Below are positions 36,735 through 45,385 of a DNA stretch of 64,000 nt, piece after piece. The notes under the pieces were generated by a model, which was given only the letters and a program-made list of their open reading frames with translations, was not told the DNA's origin and did not search any database. Both the position numbers and the translations under genes were made by a program. How positions within the stretch are numbered: the stretch's first letter is position 1; the number at the start of each line of letters is the position of its first letter. The DNA lies in the NCBI GenBank assembly GCA_029260075.1, contig JAJDDY010000087.1, positions 248,001-312,000 on the forward strand. Direction: 5' to 3'. This stretch comes from Phycisphaerae bacterium. GTDB taxonomy: Bacteria > Planctomycetota > Phycisphaerae > UBA1845.

Positions 36735-37469
36735 ATCGCGAAGGCACTGCGACTCAACGCACAGATTCGGATCAGCCCGGTTCGAGTCATTGATCAGCAC
36801 CAAACACAACTTGGTGTCATTCCCCTCAAAGAGGCACAGGATCTCGCTCGCGATTCCGGACTCGATCTGGTCGAGGTCTCGCCCATGGAACGACCGCCGG
36901 TCTGCCGCATCATCGACTATGGCAAGTACAAGTACGAGCGGAAGAAACGTCAGAAGATGGCCTCCCAGAGCCACGTCGTGACTACCAAAGAAATCCGCCT
37001 CCGTCCCAAGACCGACGTTCACGATCTTGTCGTCAAGATGAAGCGCGTTCACGAGTTCCTCGACGAAGGGAACAAGGTCCAATTCACCATGCTGTTCCGA
37101 GGGCGTGAGCGGTTCCATAAGGAACGCGCCACCGTCATATTCGATCGCCTTCTTCAGGAGTTGGGCGAAACCGTAAAGGTCGAGCGGCGACCTACGGTAG
37201 AAGGAAGAAGAATGACGATGGTCATTGCCCCTGTGAAACAGCCAAGCGGCGGTGGCGGTTCACAAAAACCAGCCACACAAAAGAAAAAGAGCGCGCCACC
37301 CAAGACCGCGTCCGACAAGCCCGCGCCATCGCCCGCTACTGTCGATACGGAAGCTGCAACGCCAGTCGCCGACACCGCGGAAGCTGCGCCCCAAGCCACA
37401 CCTGTCGCAGAGCAAGCCACGCCAACGGCCGTCACGGAAGAGAAAACGATCGACCAGGGTACAACTTGA
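36735..37469 (+). CDS. infC: Translation initiation factor IF-3, apparent AUC start
   Basis: 244 residues if started at ATC 36735. The IF-3 homology begins right there (ATC GCG AAG, then residues [19 protein letters not shown]), 9 bases after GAAAGG. An in-frame TAG is at 36726-36728 and no ATG, GTG or TTG lies between it and the conserved N-terminus. The first ATG (36885) is inside the N-domain ([23 protein letters not shown]). IF-3 binds the 30S subunit, checks the start codon and prevents premature subunit joining. In E. coli the AUU start of infC makes IF-3 repress itself, and an AUC start would allow the same here. The C-domain runs to [21 protein letters not shown] tail of about 75 residues rich in Ala, Pro, Thr and Lys follows. 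rpmI and rplT, the usual followers of infC, are absent. Confidence 0.9.
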   Translation: MAKALRLNAQIRISPVRVIDQHQTQLGVIPLKEAQDLARDSGLDLVEVSPMERPPVCRIIDYGKYKYERKKRQKMASQSHVVTTKEIRLRPKTDVHDLVVKMKRVHEFLDEGNKVQFTMLFRGRERFHKERATVIFDRLLQELGETVKVERRPTVEGRRMTMVIAPVKQPSGGGGSQKPATQKKKSAPPKTASDKPAPSPATVDTEAATPVADTAEAAPQATPVAEQATPTAVTEEKTIDQGTT

Positions 37470-37525
37470 TACGTACTGCTCGCCAGCCGCCCATGCATTG
37501 CTCACCAATCACTGGAGTCGAACCA

Positions 37526-38029
37526 ATGAGACTAACCCTTGCCACCGCAATGGTCGTCGCGCTGCTTGGGGCCTCAGGTTGCGCTGGCTCACGTGTGGCC
37601 GCTCGTCTCAACAACAAGCCGGCCCCGTCGTTTGCCCTGCAATCGCTGGACGGCACTACGGTCCGCCTTAGCGATTATCGTGGTAAACCGGTCGTGCTCG
37701 CTCTGTGGGCGTTGGGGTGAGCGCCCTGTCGTGCGGAGGCTCCGCACATCAGTCACCTCGTCGAGACCCATACCGACGACGGGTTGGTCGTGCTCGCGGT
37801 GAATACGTGGGACGAGCCGCGCGAAGCGCTCGCCGGATTCGCCAGGGAGCACAGCCTACGCCAAACGATCCTCCTGGACGGCAGCGAGGTGGACAAATCC
37901 CTCGGGGGCGTCGGCGTTCCGACGGTGCTTTGGATCGACAAAGAGGGCATTGTTAGAGATGTGCTGTGGGGTGCGGGCAGCGAGACCGTGCTTCAGAGAA
38001 AGACCAAGAAGCTCTTGGACCAAAGCTGA
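37526..38029 (+). CDS. Thioredoxin-like (TlpA/ResA-type) lipoprotein, predicted selenoprotein with UxxC
   Basis: 167 residues if the in-frame TGA at 37718-37720 is read as selenocysteine (residue 65). The start is ATG 37526, 8 bases after GGAG. A signal peptide with lipobox ([11 protein letters not shown]) precedes a TlpA-like fold: [32 protein letters not shown], then [44 protein letters not shown] and a final helix. The normal WxxxCxPC active site reads W-A-L-G-U-A-P-C, so U replaces exactly the nucleophilic first Cys. After the TGA the same frame continues intact for 103 codons with conserved family motifs, including the cis-Pro in GVPT. A 17-base hairpin starts 10 bases after the TGA (see SECIS entry). 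The role would be thiol-disulfide exchange outside the cytoplasmic membrane. The alternative is a point mutation from TGC/TGT to TGA, making a fresh pseudogene. selA, selB and selC are not in the window. Confidence 0.8.
37718..37747 (+). promoter_or_regulatory. UGA plus SECIS-like hairpin
   Basis: TGA 37718-37720, a 10-base gap, then perfect arms GTGCGGA (37731-37737) and TCCGCAC (37741-37747) with loop GGC. Bacterial SECIS elements need a short stem-loop close after the UGA with a G in the first two loop positions. In E. coli fdhF the minimal element is a 17-base hairpin 11 bases after the UGA. Size, spacing and loop all agree. Confidence 0.78.
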
Positions 38030-38512
38030 GTCTCGACGCCTGCACACAAGAACGATTGCGAATTCCCGCCGGCGCCGCCGCGCGTGACCACTTGGTCCCG
38101 GCGGGCGTCCATCCGATCACCACCGTTTCCTCCGATGAATCTCGCGCAGCAACGCCCGTGCTCGCGATCAATATCGCCAGCCGCACGGATCAGGAGTGCA
38201 GGGCACCGCGATTCCGTTCCACTCATGGCCCGTCGCCGTCAATACCGATAACATGCGCTGGATGTCTCAGCCGCCGACCAGAGTCAACGTCGTGCGATTC
38301 GCATGTCCGGCGTCGTCATGAACCGGTAGGAGGTTGGGATCGTGAAGCGTCTCGCACATGCCAACTCTGGCGAAGGCAGATGACGGGCGCTACTCAGGTT
38401 TAAGAAGCCTCGGATGCGTATGGCTGTCGCAGAATCAGCCACAGGCGATGTCGGAAGGTCTCAACGTCCATTTTCGTCATAGCCAACAAATTCTTCCTGT
38501 GAGGACAAATCC
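38030..38512. other. Intergenic region without recognised genes
   Basis: 483 bp between the thioredoxin-like gene and the porin gene. The stretch near 38070-38190 can be read in frame as protein-like (DHLVPAGVHPITTVS, TPVLAINIASR) but has no start, ribosome binding site or recognised family. It may be a gene remnant. No repeat was seen. Confidence 0.4.
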
Positions 38513-39997
38513 ATGTTGAATCGACATCCCTCGGCTGGCTGGTGCAGTGTAGTGCTTGTCTTTCCCCTGTTGTGCGGCTCGGTGGCCTCGGGTCAAACGC
38601 AATCAGAGCAGAAGCGCACCGCGAGGTTGGCTCAGGCGGCGAGCGATGCCCCGGCCGAATCCGCGGTTCCGGTACGCGGACCGAAGTATCTCAACCTTCG
38701 CTATGACGAAGATTTTAGCTATCTCGACGGATCCGAGGGGTCATACACGTCCGACTATTTCGACGCCATCAAGAACATTAACCTCGGCGATGACTGGCGT
38801 TTGTCGCTGGGCGGAGAGTTTCGTTTTGATTTGGAAAGCGAAACGAACAAGGCGTTCGGATCCACCGAGCCCGCGAACGATACGTTCACCATCTATCGCT
38901 ACTTGCTCCATGCCGACGTCAAGTACCGCGACCTGTTCCGCGTGTTTGTCCAGGGTGTCGTTGTACACGATGAGGGCCGCGATCTGGCGCCGCGCGGGAG
39001 CGACGAGAACATTCTCGACATCCAACAGTTATTCTTCGATGTACGACCGTTAGGCGAAGACAACGCACTGACACTCCGCGTGGGTCGTCAAGAGCTTCAA
39101 TACGGCAAGCAGCGCTTCGTTTCGCCTCTTGATTGGGCGGCCGTGCGGCGCCGTTTCGACGGGGTCAAGCTGTTTTGGAGCAACGAATCCTGGAACGTCG
39201 ACGCCTTTTACGCCAAACCCGTTCCGGTCCAGCGTCGACAGAACGACCAGTTTAACGAAGACTTTGATTTCTACGGTGTCTATTCGACGTACAAAGCCAT
39301 CGCGAGACACACGCTCGATTTCTACTTCTTCGGTATCGACAACGTCGGCAACCCGACCAACCCCAACGGAAAAGCGGGCGACGTCTCGCGCTATACGCTG
39401 GGGTCACGCTTCCAGGGCAGGACAGGTCCCGTCGACTACGAAGCGGAGTTGGCTGGCCAATGGGGGAAAGCAGCGGGTGACACCATCCAAGCATGGAGCT
39501 TGTCAATCCTAAGCGGATACACGTTCGCCATACCGTCGAAAGTGCGCCTCGGTCTTGGTTTTGATTGGGCAACCGGTGATGATGACCCCACCGACGGATC
39601 TGTGGGCACGTTCGACCAAATGTTTCCGTTGGGGCACGCCTACTTCGGATACTTGGATCTTGTCGGTCGGCAAAACATAACAGCCGCCAACGTGAACGTC
39701 TCTGGGTGGTTCGTTCCTAAGAAGGTAAAGGGTACGATGACGTACCACACCTACTGGTTGAGCGATTCTGAGGATGCACTGTACAACGCAGGCGGCGGAG
39801 CGGGTCGGCGCGATGCCACTGGAAGTAGCGGACGCGACGTCGGTTCCGAGCTTGACCTGACCGTCGTCTGGAAGCTCGACACCCACAGCAAGTTCCTCTT
39901 CGGCTATTCACATTTCTGGTCAGGCGATTTCGTCGCCAACACCGGACCGGGCGAGGACGCGGACCTGTTCTACATGCAATATCAGATGAAATTCTAG
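38513..39997 (+). CDS. Alginate-export (AlgE-like) outer-membrane porin
   Basis: 494 residues with GAGG 9 bases before ATG 38513. A signal peptide (about residues 1-28, ending VASGQ) is followed by a long run of alternating beta-strand patterns (DDWRLSLGGEFRFDLE, FTIYRYLLHADVKYRDLFRVFVQGV, NALTLRVGRQELQYGKQRFVSPLDWAAVRRRFDGVKLFW) and a final aromatic residue (QYQMKF), typical of outer-membrane barrels. The GRQ-L-YG-QR and W-vRRrFDGVrl pattern is that of the alginate-export/AlgE-like family. The exported substrate cannot be inferred. It stands alone, without alginate genes nearby, and indicates a cell with an outer membrane. Confidence 0.83.
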   Translation: MLNRHPSAGWCSVVLVFPLLCGSVASGQTQSEQKRTARLAQAASDAPAESAVPVRGPKYLNLRYDEDFSYLDGSEGSYTSDYFDAIKNINLGDDWRLSLGGEFRFDLESETNKAFGSTEPANDTFTIYRYLLHADVKYRDLFRVFVQGVVVHDEGRDLAPRGSDENILDIQQLFFDVRPLGEDNALTLRVGRQELQYGKQRFVSPLDWAAVRRRFDGVKLFWSNESWNVDAFYAKPVPVQRRQNDQFNEDFDFYGVYSTYKAIARHTLDFYFFGIDNVGNPTNPNGKAGDVSRYTLGSRFQGRTGPVDYEAELAGQWGKAAGDTIQAWSLSILSGYTFAIPSKVRLGLGFDWATGDDDPTDGSVGTFDQMFPLGHAYFGYLDLVGRQNITAANVNVSGWFVPKKVKGTMTYHTYWLSDSEDALYNAGGGAGRRDATGSSGRDVGSELDLTVVWKLDTHSKFLFGYSHFWSGDFVANTGPGEDADLFYMQYQMKF

Positions 39998-40334
39998 AGA
40001 AGGCGCTATCCAAGTGTAGCGGTCGATCGGCGGTCTTTAGCCCGGATCATGATCAGTTGCCGCTTCGTTTGGACGGCAAACTCCATAGGACCCAACCAAG
40101 ATACAGATGACTTGCGGGGTCGGCTTTCCATTGGCTGGAAGGTCGACCCCTTGATCTTGCGCGAGCGCAACCCGAGTCCGTTTCTTGAACGACTGATGCG
40201 GTCGGCGCTGCGTCACCGGTGCCTGATGCGCGCGGAGCAGGCGCCCGCGCTGACGGACGGTGTTCGCATCACGGGCATGATGGGAGCCTAAGGATCACCG
40301 CTTGGACGCAGCCGCGAGCATTCTTCAACAGATC
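39998..40334. other. Intergenic region without recognised genes
   Basis: 337 bp between the porin and amidase genes, convergent ends. An 80-codon frame at 40049-40291 lacks a ribosome binding site and any family resemblance, so it is not called. No repeat copy was recognised. Confidence 0.4.
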
Positions 40335-41033
40335 CTATCGGTAGGCGGAGGCCGCGTTGGTCGTCGAGACGGCGCGCCGCACCGACGCGAAGGGGAAATT
40401 ACGACCGGGGCACTGCGTGTTGCCCGTGATCTTGCCATGTCGAGAGATGTTGCGCGGAGAAATCCCGCACGTGGCGGTTAGGAAACGCACGAGTTTCGTA
40501 AGTGAGGCGAGTTGAGCAGAACTCGGACGAGTATGCGTGAAGTCACCCACGAGGCAGATTCCGATTCCGTGGTCGTTATAGAAGTTGTTCCGCGTTTTGC
40601 AGTGGGCGCCGTGCTTTTGCTTGTCCCAGCGGGGGCCGACCTCGACGAATCCATCGGGCGTGTCGGTGCCGTTGCCGATCACGAAATGATACCCAAGCTC
40701 GTTCCAGCCCTTTACTTCTCGATGGTACTTGTCGAACCGTACCGCCCCGCCGGTATCCGTGCCGCTATGGTGCAAAACGATATGTTTCCATCGTCGGCTT
40801 AAGGCACTTCGCTTGGGGTACCAGTTCGGTGCATACACGGTTGGCGTTCGAGGCAAAGGAGCCCGACGCCGGGCCAGCGGCGATGGCTCGCGTGTGGTCT
40901 GGCGAGCGACCGGGTGTTTTGTGGGTGCAACGTGGTAGATGGGATAGGGGGCTGTGCCCGCTTGCCGTTTCGGCTGCGACGCACATCCGGCCACAACGAC
41001 CAGAATCATCCCGGCACTTGCTAGTGACTTCAT
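40335..41033 (-). CDS. PGRP/amidase-2-domain lipoprotein (N-acetylmuramoyl-L-alanine amidase-like)
   Basis: 232 residues from ATG 41033 (MKSLASAGMILVVVAGC), with a lipobox at residue 17. After a Pro/Arg-rich linker, residues about 85-220 form an amidase-2/PGRP domain: WKHIVLHHSGTDTGG with the first zinc His, YHFVIGNGTDTPDG, GAHCKTRNNFYNDHGIGICLVGDF, and NISRHGKITGNTQCPGRNF giving the second His and the Cys ligand. Such enzymes cut the amide between MurNAc and L-Ala in peptidoglycan. It would act in the periplasm, anchored by its lipid. This fits a planctomycete with peptidoglycan. Confidence 0.9.
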   Translation of the reverse strand: MKSLASAGMILVVVAGCASQPKRQAGTAPYPIYHVAPTKHPVARQTTREPSPLARRRAPLPRTPTVYAPNWYPKRSALSRRWKHIVLHHSGTDTGGAVRFDKYHREVKGWNELGYHFVIGNGTDTPDGFVEVGPRWDKQKHGAHCKTRNNFYNDHGIGICLVGDFTHTRPSSAQLASLTKLVRFLTATCGISPRNISRHGKITGNTQCPGRNFPFASVRRAVSTTNAASAYR

Positions 41034-41229
41034 TCCGACCTCCAAGGCCATCGGGGCACACCGTGATGCACAACCCGTCTTGCGTGGTTATCGGCCACCG
41101 TGACCCAATGTGTCAAGGCAATCCGTCGCACGCGCTGGCGTGGACAAGCTGAGCCTTTCTTCGGTGGCGCAGCCCACGGAGCGAAATTATCGGAGTAGCT
41201 CAACTTGGTCGGACGTTTGAACGATATAC

Positions 41230-41526
41230 ATGGTGCAGCGTCGACACGACGGAAGCGGCGAGAAACTGCAGAACGCATCGCACAACGGATCGAACAACAT
41301 GGTATGCAACTGGCAACCTCCGAGGGACGACGCAGGCGAACGGGATGCGTCGATGTACCCATCTCCATCGCGCTTCGATCGTGCGGGTGTTCGTAGCTAC
41401 AAAGTGGTCGCCGTCCGTGAGGCGCTTCGCAACCATGCGTACGACGACACCCGCGTGCTGGATTCGATGCTGGAAGACCTGCTGGATCGGCTTGTGGAAT
41501 CTGAAGGAGAGGATTCGCACACCTAA
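41230..41526 (+). CDS. Small protein with FlgM-like C-terminus
   Basis: 98 residues. The N-terminal half is charged and low in complexity. The C-terminal 40 residues (SYKVVAVREALRNHAYDDTRVLDSMLEDLLDRLVES) follow the pattern of FlgM anti-sigma-28 proteins, which end in two helices with a V-x-R-x-x-I/L-x-x-x-x-Y motif. If correct it would inhibit the sigma factor that drives the flagellin promoters. No clear ribosome binding site is seen, and the opposite strand is also open, so this is tentative. Confidence 0.4.
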   Translation: MVQRRHDGSGEKLQNASHNGSNNMVCNWQPPRDDAGERDASMYPSPSRFDRAGVRSYKVVAVREALRNHAYDDTRVLDSMLEDLLDRLVESEGEDSHT

Positions 41527-41607
41527 CGACATGCCCGGCGATCACCATCGCCTCTCTCCAAGTTCAACTGGCAGGATCGCAAGAAGCGCCGAAGGCTACT
41601 CGGGTCA

Positions 41608-42357
41608 TCAGGCGCGGCTACGCTGCTTAGCGCTCTGTTCAAAGTACAAAATTCGCGCACAGTTCGTGCAAATCTGCACTTCGTCTCGCGTCTTGAGCGT
41701 GTTGACCAAATCAAGGGTAAGCTTCATGTTGCAGCCGGAGCAGGCGTAGTCTTCTCGTTTGGGGTGAAGCTTGAAGACGGACACCATGGCTTCGCCGTCG
41801 TGACGTTCGGCCACGCGCGTGAAACTTGACAGAATACTGGGATCGACGTCAGCTGAGCACACACTACGCTCCCCCTCAAGCTGTTTGCGCTGCGCCCGCG
41901 TCCGCTTGTCGAAATCGTCGAGCACGGTCTGTGCTTGGGTCATGCGTTCCGTGGCTTCGGTTCGATCTTTTTCAAGCTGTTCGATCTTCTCCTGAAGCGT
42001 CTGCGCCTCCTCCATCATTTGGAGTACTTCGCCTTCGAGCTTGGCGTTGTCGGCTTTTTCGGTGTTCATGGCCTCCAGAACAGCGGCGTACTCTTTGTTG
42101 GTCTTCGCCTTGTTCAAGGCCTGCCGGTGTTTGTCGATGGTCTGCTCGCGCGCGGTGACGTCCAGTTGAAGGGCGTCTTGCTTAATCTGGCGTTGGATCG
42201 CGAGCGCGCGGTGCTCGCTGAGCTGGGATTCGGCTTGAACTACATGTCGTTTGTGGTTGTCGACCCGGCGTTGCTTCGACTCTCGTCCCTGACGAATCTC
42301 CGCAAGCTGCAACTCGACGGCCTGAAGGCGATGCAGCGCTTCCAAGGTTTGGCCCAT
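41608..42357 (-). CDS. Coiled-coil protein with C4 zinc ribbon (DUF164/CT398-like)
   Basis: 249 residues from ATG 42357, with GGAG 6 bases upstream. A TTG at 42390 is possible. Residues 1-165 are a long antiparallel coiled coil, with the marker motif NKEYAAVLEAM. The C-terminal 60 residues carry a C4 zinc ribbon: YACSGCNMKL and VQICTNCARILYF (two CxxC pairs). This family is widespread. Members have been tied to flagellar or secretion-system chaperoning and to stationary-phase persistence, but the role here is unknown. Confidence 0.88.
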   Translation of the reverse strand: MGQTLEALHRLQAVELQLAEIRQGRESKQRRVDNHKRHVVQAESQLSEHRALAIQRQIKQDALQLDVTAREQTIDKHRQALNKAKTNKEYAAVLEAMNTEKADNAKLEGEVLQMMEEAQTLQEKIEQLEKDRTEATERMTQAQTVLDDFDKRTRAQRKQLEGERSVCSADVDPSILSSFTRVAERHDGEAMVSVFKLHPKREDYACSGCNMKLTLDLVNTLKTRDEVQICTNCARILYFEQSAKQRSRA

Positions 42358-42637
42358 TCGGGACTCCACGAGGCTGGTCTGTTCGGTCAACCGCTCGGAC
42401 TACGATCCGACGGTTACGAACGAGGCAGTATGACAGATTACCACTCAGCTTGCAAGTAGCCTGTCCACGCCCTCGTTTACGATTGAGCGGGGAGATTCGT
42501 TACCGGGCGTGGTGGACTTGCTCAGGGCTTGGGTCGTGGGAACCCGAACGGCGTCGTAGTCTCTCCGGACCGCGGGCGAGCTGATCGCCACGACCGAGTC
42601 GTACACGCGTTGTGTACCCTGACGGATGGTTTGACGA

Positions 42638-43627
42638 TCAGGTCAACCAGGGCATGAGTGAGCGCACGGTTTCGCCGGCCCGTTCGTACGCAGAATCCAC
42701 ATCCTTGGCATGAAGCGCTTTGAATCGCTTGCCGCCCGAACGATGCTCTTCGATCCACTCTCGTGCGAAGTTGCCGTTGCGCACGTCTTCCAGAATACGG
42801 GCCATCTCTTCTCGGACGGTGTCGTTAATGATCCGTGGCCCGCGCGTCAGATCGCCATACTCAGCCGTATTCGAAATGCGATCGCGCATGCCGCTCAACC
42901 CGCGCGCGTAGAGCAAATCAGCGATCTGCTTGAGTTCGTGAACGCATTCAAGGTAGGCGAACTCCGGTTCGTATCCGGCGGCGACGAGCGTTTCGAACGC
43001 GGCTTTAGTCAATGCCGAAACGCCCCCGCACAGCACAGCCTGTTCGCCGAACAGATCCGTTTCGGTTTCGGCGGCGAATGTGGTTTCTACCACCGCAGCG
43101 CGCAAGGCGCCGATCCCCGTCGCCCAAGCAAGTGCGGTCGACTTCGCCCGACCGGAAACGTCCTGATGAACAGCCAGCAGCGCCGGGAGCCCCTTGCCCT
43201 GCTCGTAGAGCGATCGCACCAAGGTGCCCGGACCTTTGGGGGCCACCATGATGACATCCACGTCCGCGGGCGGTCTGATGAACTCGTACCGGATGTTGAA
43301 CCCGTGAACAAAACCCAGGGTCTGTCCGGGGCGAAGATGTGGGGCGATGTGCTCGCCGTAGATGTCCGCAGCTGACTCGTCAGGCAATGAGATGATCAAC
43401 AGATCGCTACGGCTAGCTGCTTCGGCAATCGCCACCGGTTGAAACCCGTCGAACGCCGCTTGATCGGCGCCGCGACCCGGTCGCTGACCGACCACAACCT
43501 CGAGCTGTGAATCCCTCAGATTCAAAGCGTGGGCCCGTCCCTGATTTCCGAACCCGATCACCGCGATCACCACCTCGCATAACGGTGACAGGTCGGCGTG
43601 GTCTTCTCGATAGATGGTCAGACCCAT
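42638..43627 (-). CDS. ilvC: Ketol-acid reductoisomerase (NADP+)
   Basis: 329 residues from ATG 43627 (MGLTIYRED), of class I length. IlvC isomerises and reduces acetolactate and acetohydroxybutyrate in valine and isoleucine synthesis. The NADPH fold is VIAVIGFGNQGRAHALNLRDS. The catalytic acids and Lys lie in MVAPKGPGTLVRSLYEQG, TFAAETETDLFGEQAVLCGG (Asp and Glu Mg ligands) and AYLECVHELKQIADLLYARGLSGMRDRISNTAEYGD. All key residues are present. No other ilv genes are adjacent. mgtE is divergent. Confidence 0.97.
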   Translation of the reverse strand: MGLTIYREDHADLSPLCEVVIAVIGFGNQGRAHALNLRDSQLEVVVGQRPGRGADQAAFDGFQPVAIAEAASRSDLLIISLPDESAADIYGEHIAPHLRPGQTLGFVHGFNIRYEFIRPPADVDVIMVAPKGPGTLVRSLYEQGKGLPALLAVHQDVSGRAKSTALAWATGIGALRAAVVETTFAAETETDLFGEQAVLCGGVSALTKAAFETLVAAGYEPEFAYLECVHELKQIADLLYARGLSGMRDRISNTAEYGDLTRGPRIINDTVREEMARILEDVRNGNFAREWIEEHRSGGKRFKALHAKDVDSAYERAGETVRSLMPWLT

Positions 43628-43806
43628 GATATTACGGTCCTTGTGGTCCCGGCGACGTCGCCGCCGACTTGTGCCCATCGCCCATGGTCAGATCGCAAAG
43701 TCGACCCTTGAGGTATCTGTCGAGACGCATCCTCATTGCCATCAGACAAGCGCTGATCATAATACGCCGACGATCAAACTGCCACCAGTTCACGCTGAGC
43801 GTTGTC

Positions 43807-45195
43807 ATGAAGCCCGACAGACAAGATTTCCACGAACGACTCACCGACGCTGTCGCGACCAATGACGACGCACGCCTGACGACCATCCTCGCCCAAGCGC
43901 GGGCGGCGGACATTGCCGAGTCCTTCGAGTTGCTCGACGAGACCGAGCGGTCGCGCATCCTCTTCGCACTACCGCCGCACACGGCCGCCGAAGTGGTCGT
44001 CATGCTCGGCGAAGCAGTTCGTGGCGACATCGTCGAAGACCTTGATACGAAATCGCTCACCGACATCGTATCGGAACTTCCACCCGACGACGCGGCCGAC
44101 ATGCTCGCCGAACTGCCGGAGGATGAAGCCGACGAAATCCTCGACCAGATGGAGGACGAGCAGGCGGACAGAATCGAAGAGCTGCTCGAATATGGAGAGG
44201 ACACCGCCGGCGGCATCATGACGCCGGATGTCGTCGCCGTGTACGGATGGAAATCCGTGGTCGACGCGGTTGAGTACGTTCGCGCCGCCACACAGGAAGA
44301 AGATCTTCACGAAATCTACATCGTCGATGAAGCTGACCATTTGGTGGGTACCGTGCCGTTGCGCCGACTGGTCACCACCGCTCCGACGACGACACTCGAA
44401 GAAATCGTGGAGCGCGATCCGGTTATGGTGCTGGCGTCGGATGACCAGGAGACCGTCGTGCAGGTCATTCGCAAGTACGACGTGATCTCGGCAGCGGTGG
44501 TCGATGCGGAAGGCCGTCTTCTCGGCCGAATCACCCACGACGACCTGCTCGACGTCGCCGTGGAAGAAGCGGAAGAAGACCTCTACAGAATGGCCGGTAC
44601 GGACCCGGCTGAAATCGAAACGAGTTCCGTCTTCAGCGCGGCGTTCGTTCGACTGAAGTGGTTGCTGCCTTGCATGTTGGGCATGTTGCTGACGGCCAGC
44701 GTGCTCCTGATTAGCGAAGGCCACCTCGACGGCGCGCTGTTCGGCGCGCTCGCGGCGTTCGCACCGATGATCGGCGCCACCAGCGGCAACAGTGGAATCC
44801 AAACGTCAACAATCATCGTTCGAGGATTTGCCACTGGCGAGTTAGCGGCCACAAAAATCAGTCGAGCCCTGTTACGCCATGGGCGCATCGCCCTGGCGAT
44901 GGCGCCCGTTTGCGGCGTGGCGGCGTGCGGGCTGGCGACGATCGGAATACGCGTCTTGATTCGAATGGGCATCATAGAGAGCCACGTCGACAGCATTCGC
45001 GCCGTGCCACTGGCCATCGGATTGGCCATGCCCGTCGCAATTCTTGTGGCGGCGGTATTGGGGATCATGCTACCGTTCGGGTTCCGTCGATTCGGCGTTG
45101 ACCCCGCCATCGCCTCCGGTCCGCTCGTAACGACCGCGAACGACGTCGTCTCGGTAGCCATCTACATGTTCCTGGCCATGCTCATCGTGGGATAG
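43807..45195 (+). CDS. mgtE: Magnesium transporter MgtE
   Basis: 462 residues from ATG 43807 (MKPDRQDFHERLTDA), close to the usual 450. The domains in order are an acidic superhelical MgtE N-domain (residues 1-125; LDETERSRILFALPP, ELPPDDAADMLAELPEDEADEIL), a CBS pair (about 130-255; GGIMTPDVV, ILVDEADHLVGTVPLRRLV) that senses cytoplasmic Mg2+ and closes the gate, and five membrane helices (about 275-460) with the pore motif FAPMIGATSGNSGIQTSTIIVRGFATGE. It imports Mg2+ across the inner membrane. The upstream part of the longest frame (from 43669) is not family-like. Confidence 0.96.
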   Translation: MKPDRQDFHERLTDAVATNDDARLTTILAQARAADIAESFELLDETERSRILFALPPHTAAEVVVMLGEAVRGDIVEDLDTKSLTDIVSELPPDDAADMLAELPEDEADEILDQMEDEQADRIEELLEYGEDTAGGIMTPDVVAVYGWKSVVDAVEYVRAATQEEDLHEIYIVDEADHLVGTVPLRRLVTTAPTTTLEEIVERDPVMVLASDDQETVVQVIRKYDVISAAVVDAEGRLLGRITHDDLLDVAVEEAEEDLYRMAGTDPAEIETSSVFSAAFVRLKWLLPCMLGMLLTASVLLISEGHLDGALFGALAAFAPMIGATSGNSGIQTSTIIVRGFATGELAATKISRALLRHGRIALAMAPVCGVAACGLATIGIRVLIRMGIIESHVDSIRAVPLAIGLAMPVAILVAAVLGIMLPFGFRRFGVDPAIASGPLVTTANDVVSVAIYMFLAMLIVG

Positions 45196-45285
45196 TGCGA
45201 CGTCGGAACGTCGGAGCACTAGACAGTCGAAACTTTGAGACGTCGAAACAAGAAAACCCGACGGCATGGTGCAGTCAATCCGCTG

Positions 45286-45349
45286 GTACGTGAATCCTTG
45301 CTCGTACGTTCATCAAGGTGCCGCTGGTGCGTGAATCCTTTCTCGCACC
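45286..45349. repeat. Covarying hairpin repeats
   Basis: 45286-45307 has arms GTACG/CGTAC and loop TGAATCCTTGCT. 45326-45349 has arms GGTGCG/CGCACC and loop TGAATCCTTTCT. They lie between the convergent mgtE and protease genes. Confidence 0.85.
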
Positions 45350-45385
45350 CACACCGCACACGTTCTAAGCACAACATTGAACTTG

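Noticed and set aside
37718-37720. Reading the TGA as an ordinary nonsense mutation producing a pseudogene
   Set aside because: The stop replaces exactly the catalytic Cys codon, the downstream frame is intact and conserved, and a SECIS-sized hairpin with correct spacing follows. Mutation remains possible but is less likely.
40049-40291. 80-codon plus-strand frame downstream of the porin gene
   Set aside because: No ribosome binding site and no family resemblance. It may be a remnant but cannot be supported as a gene.
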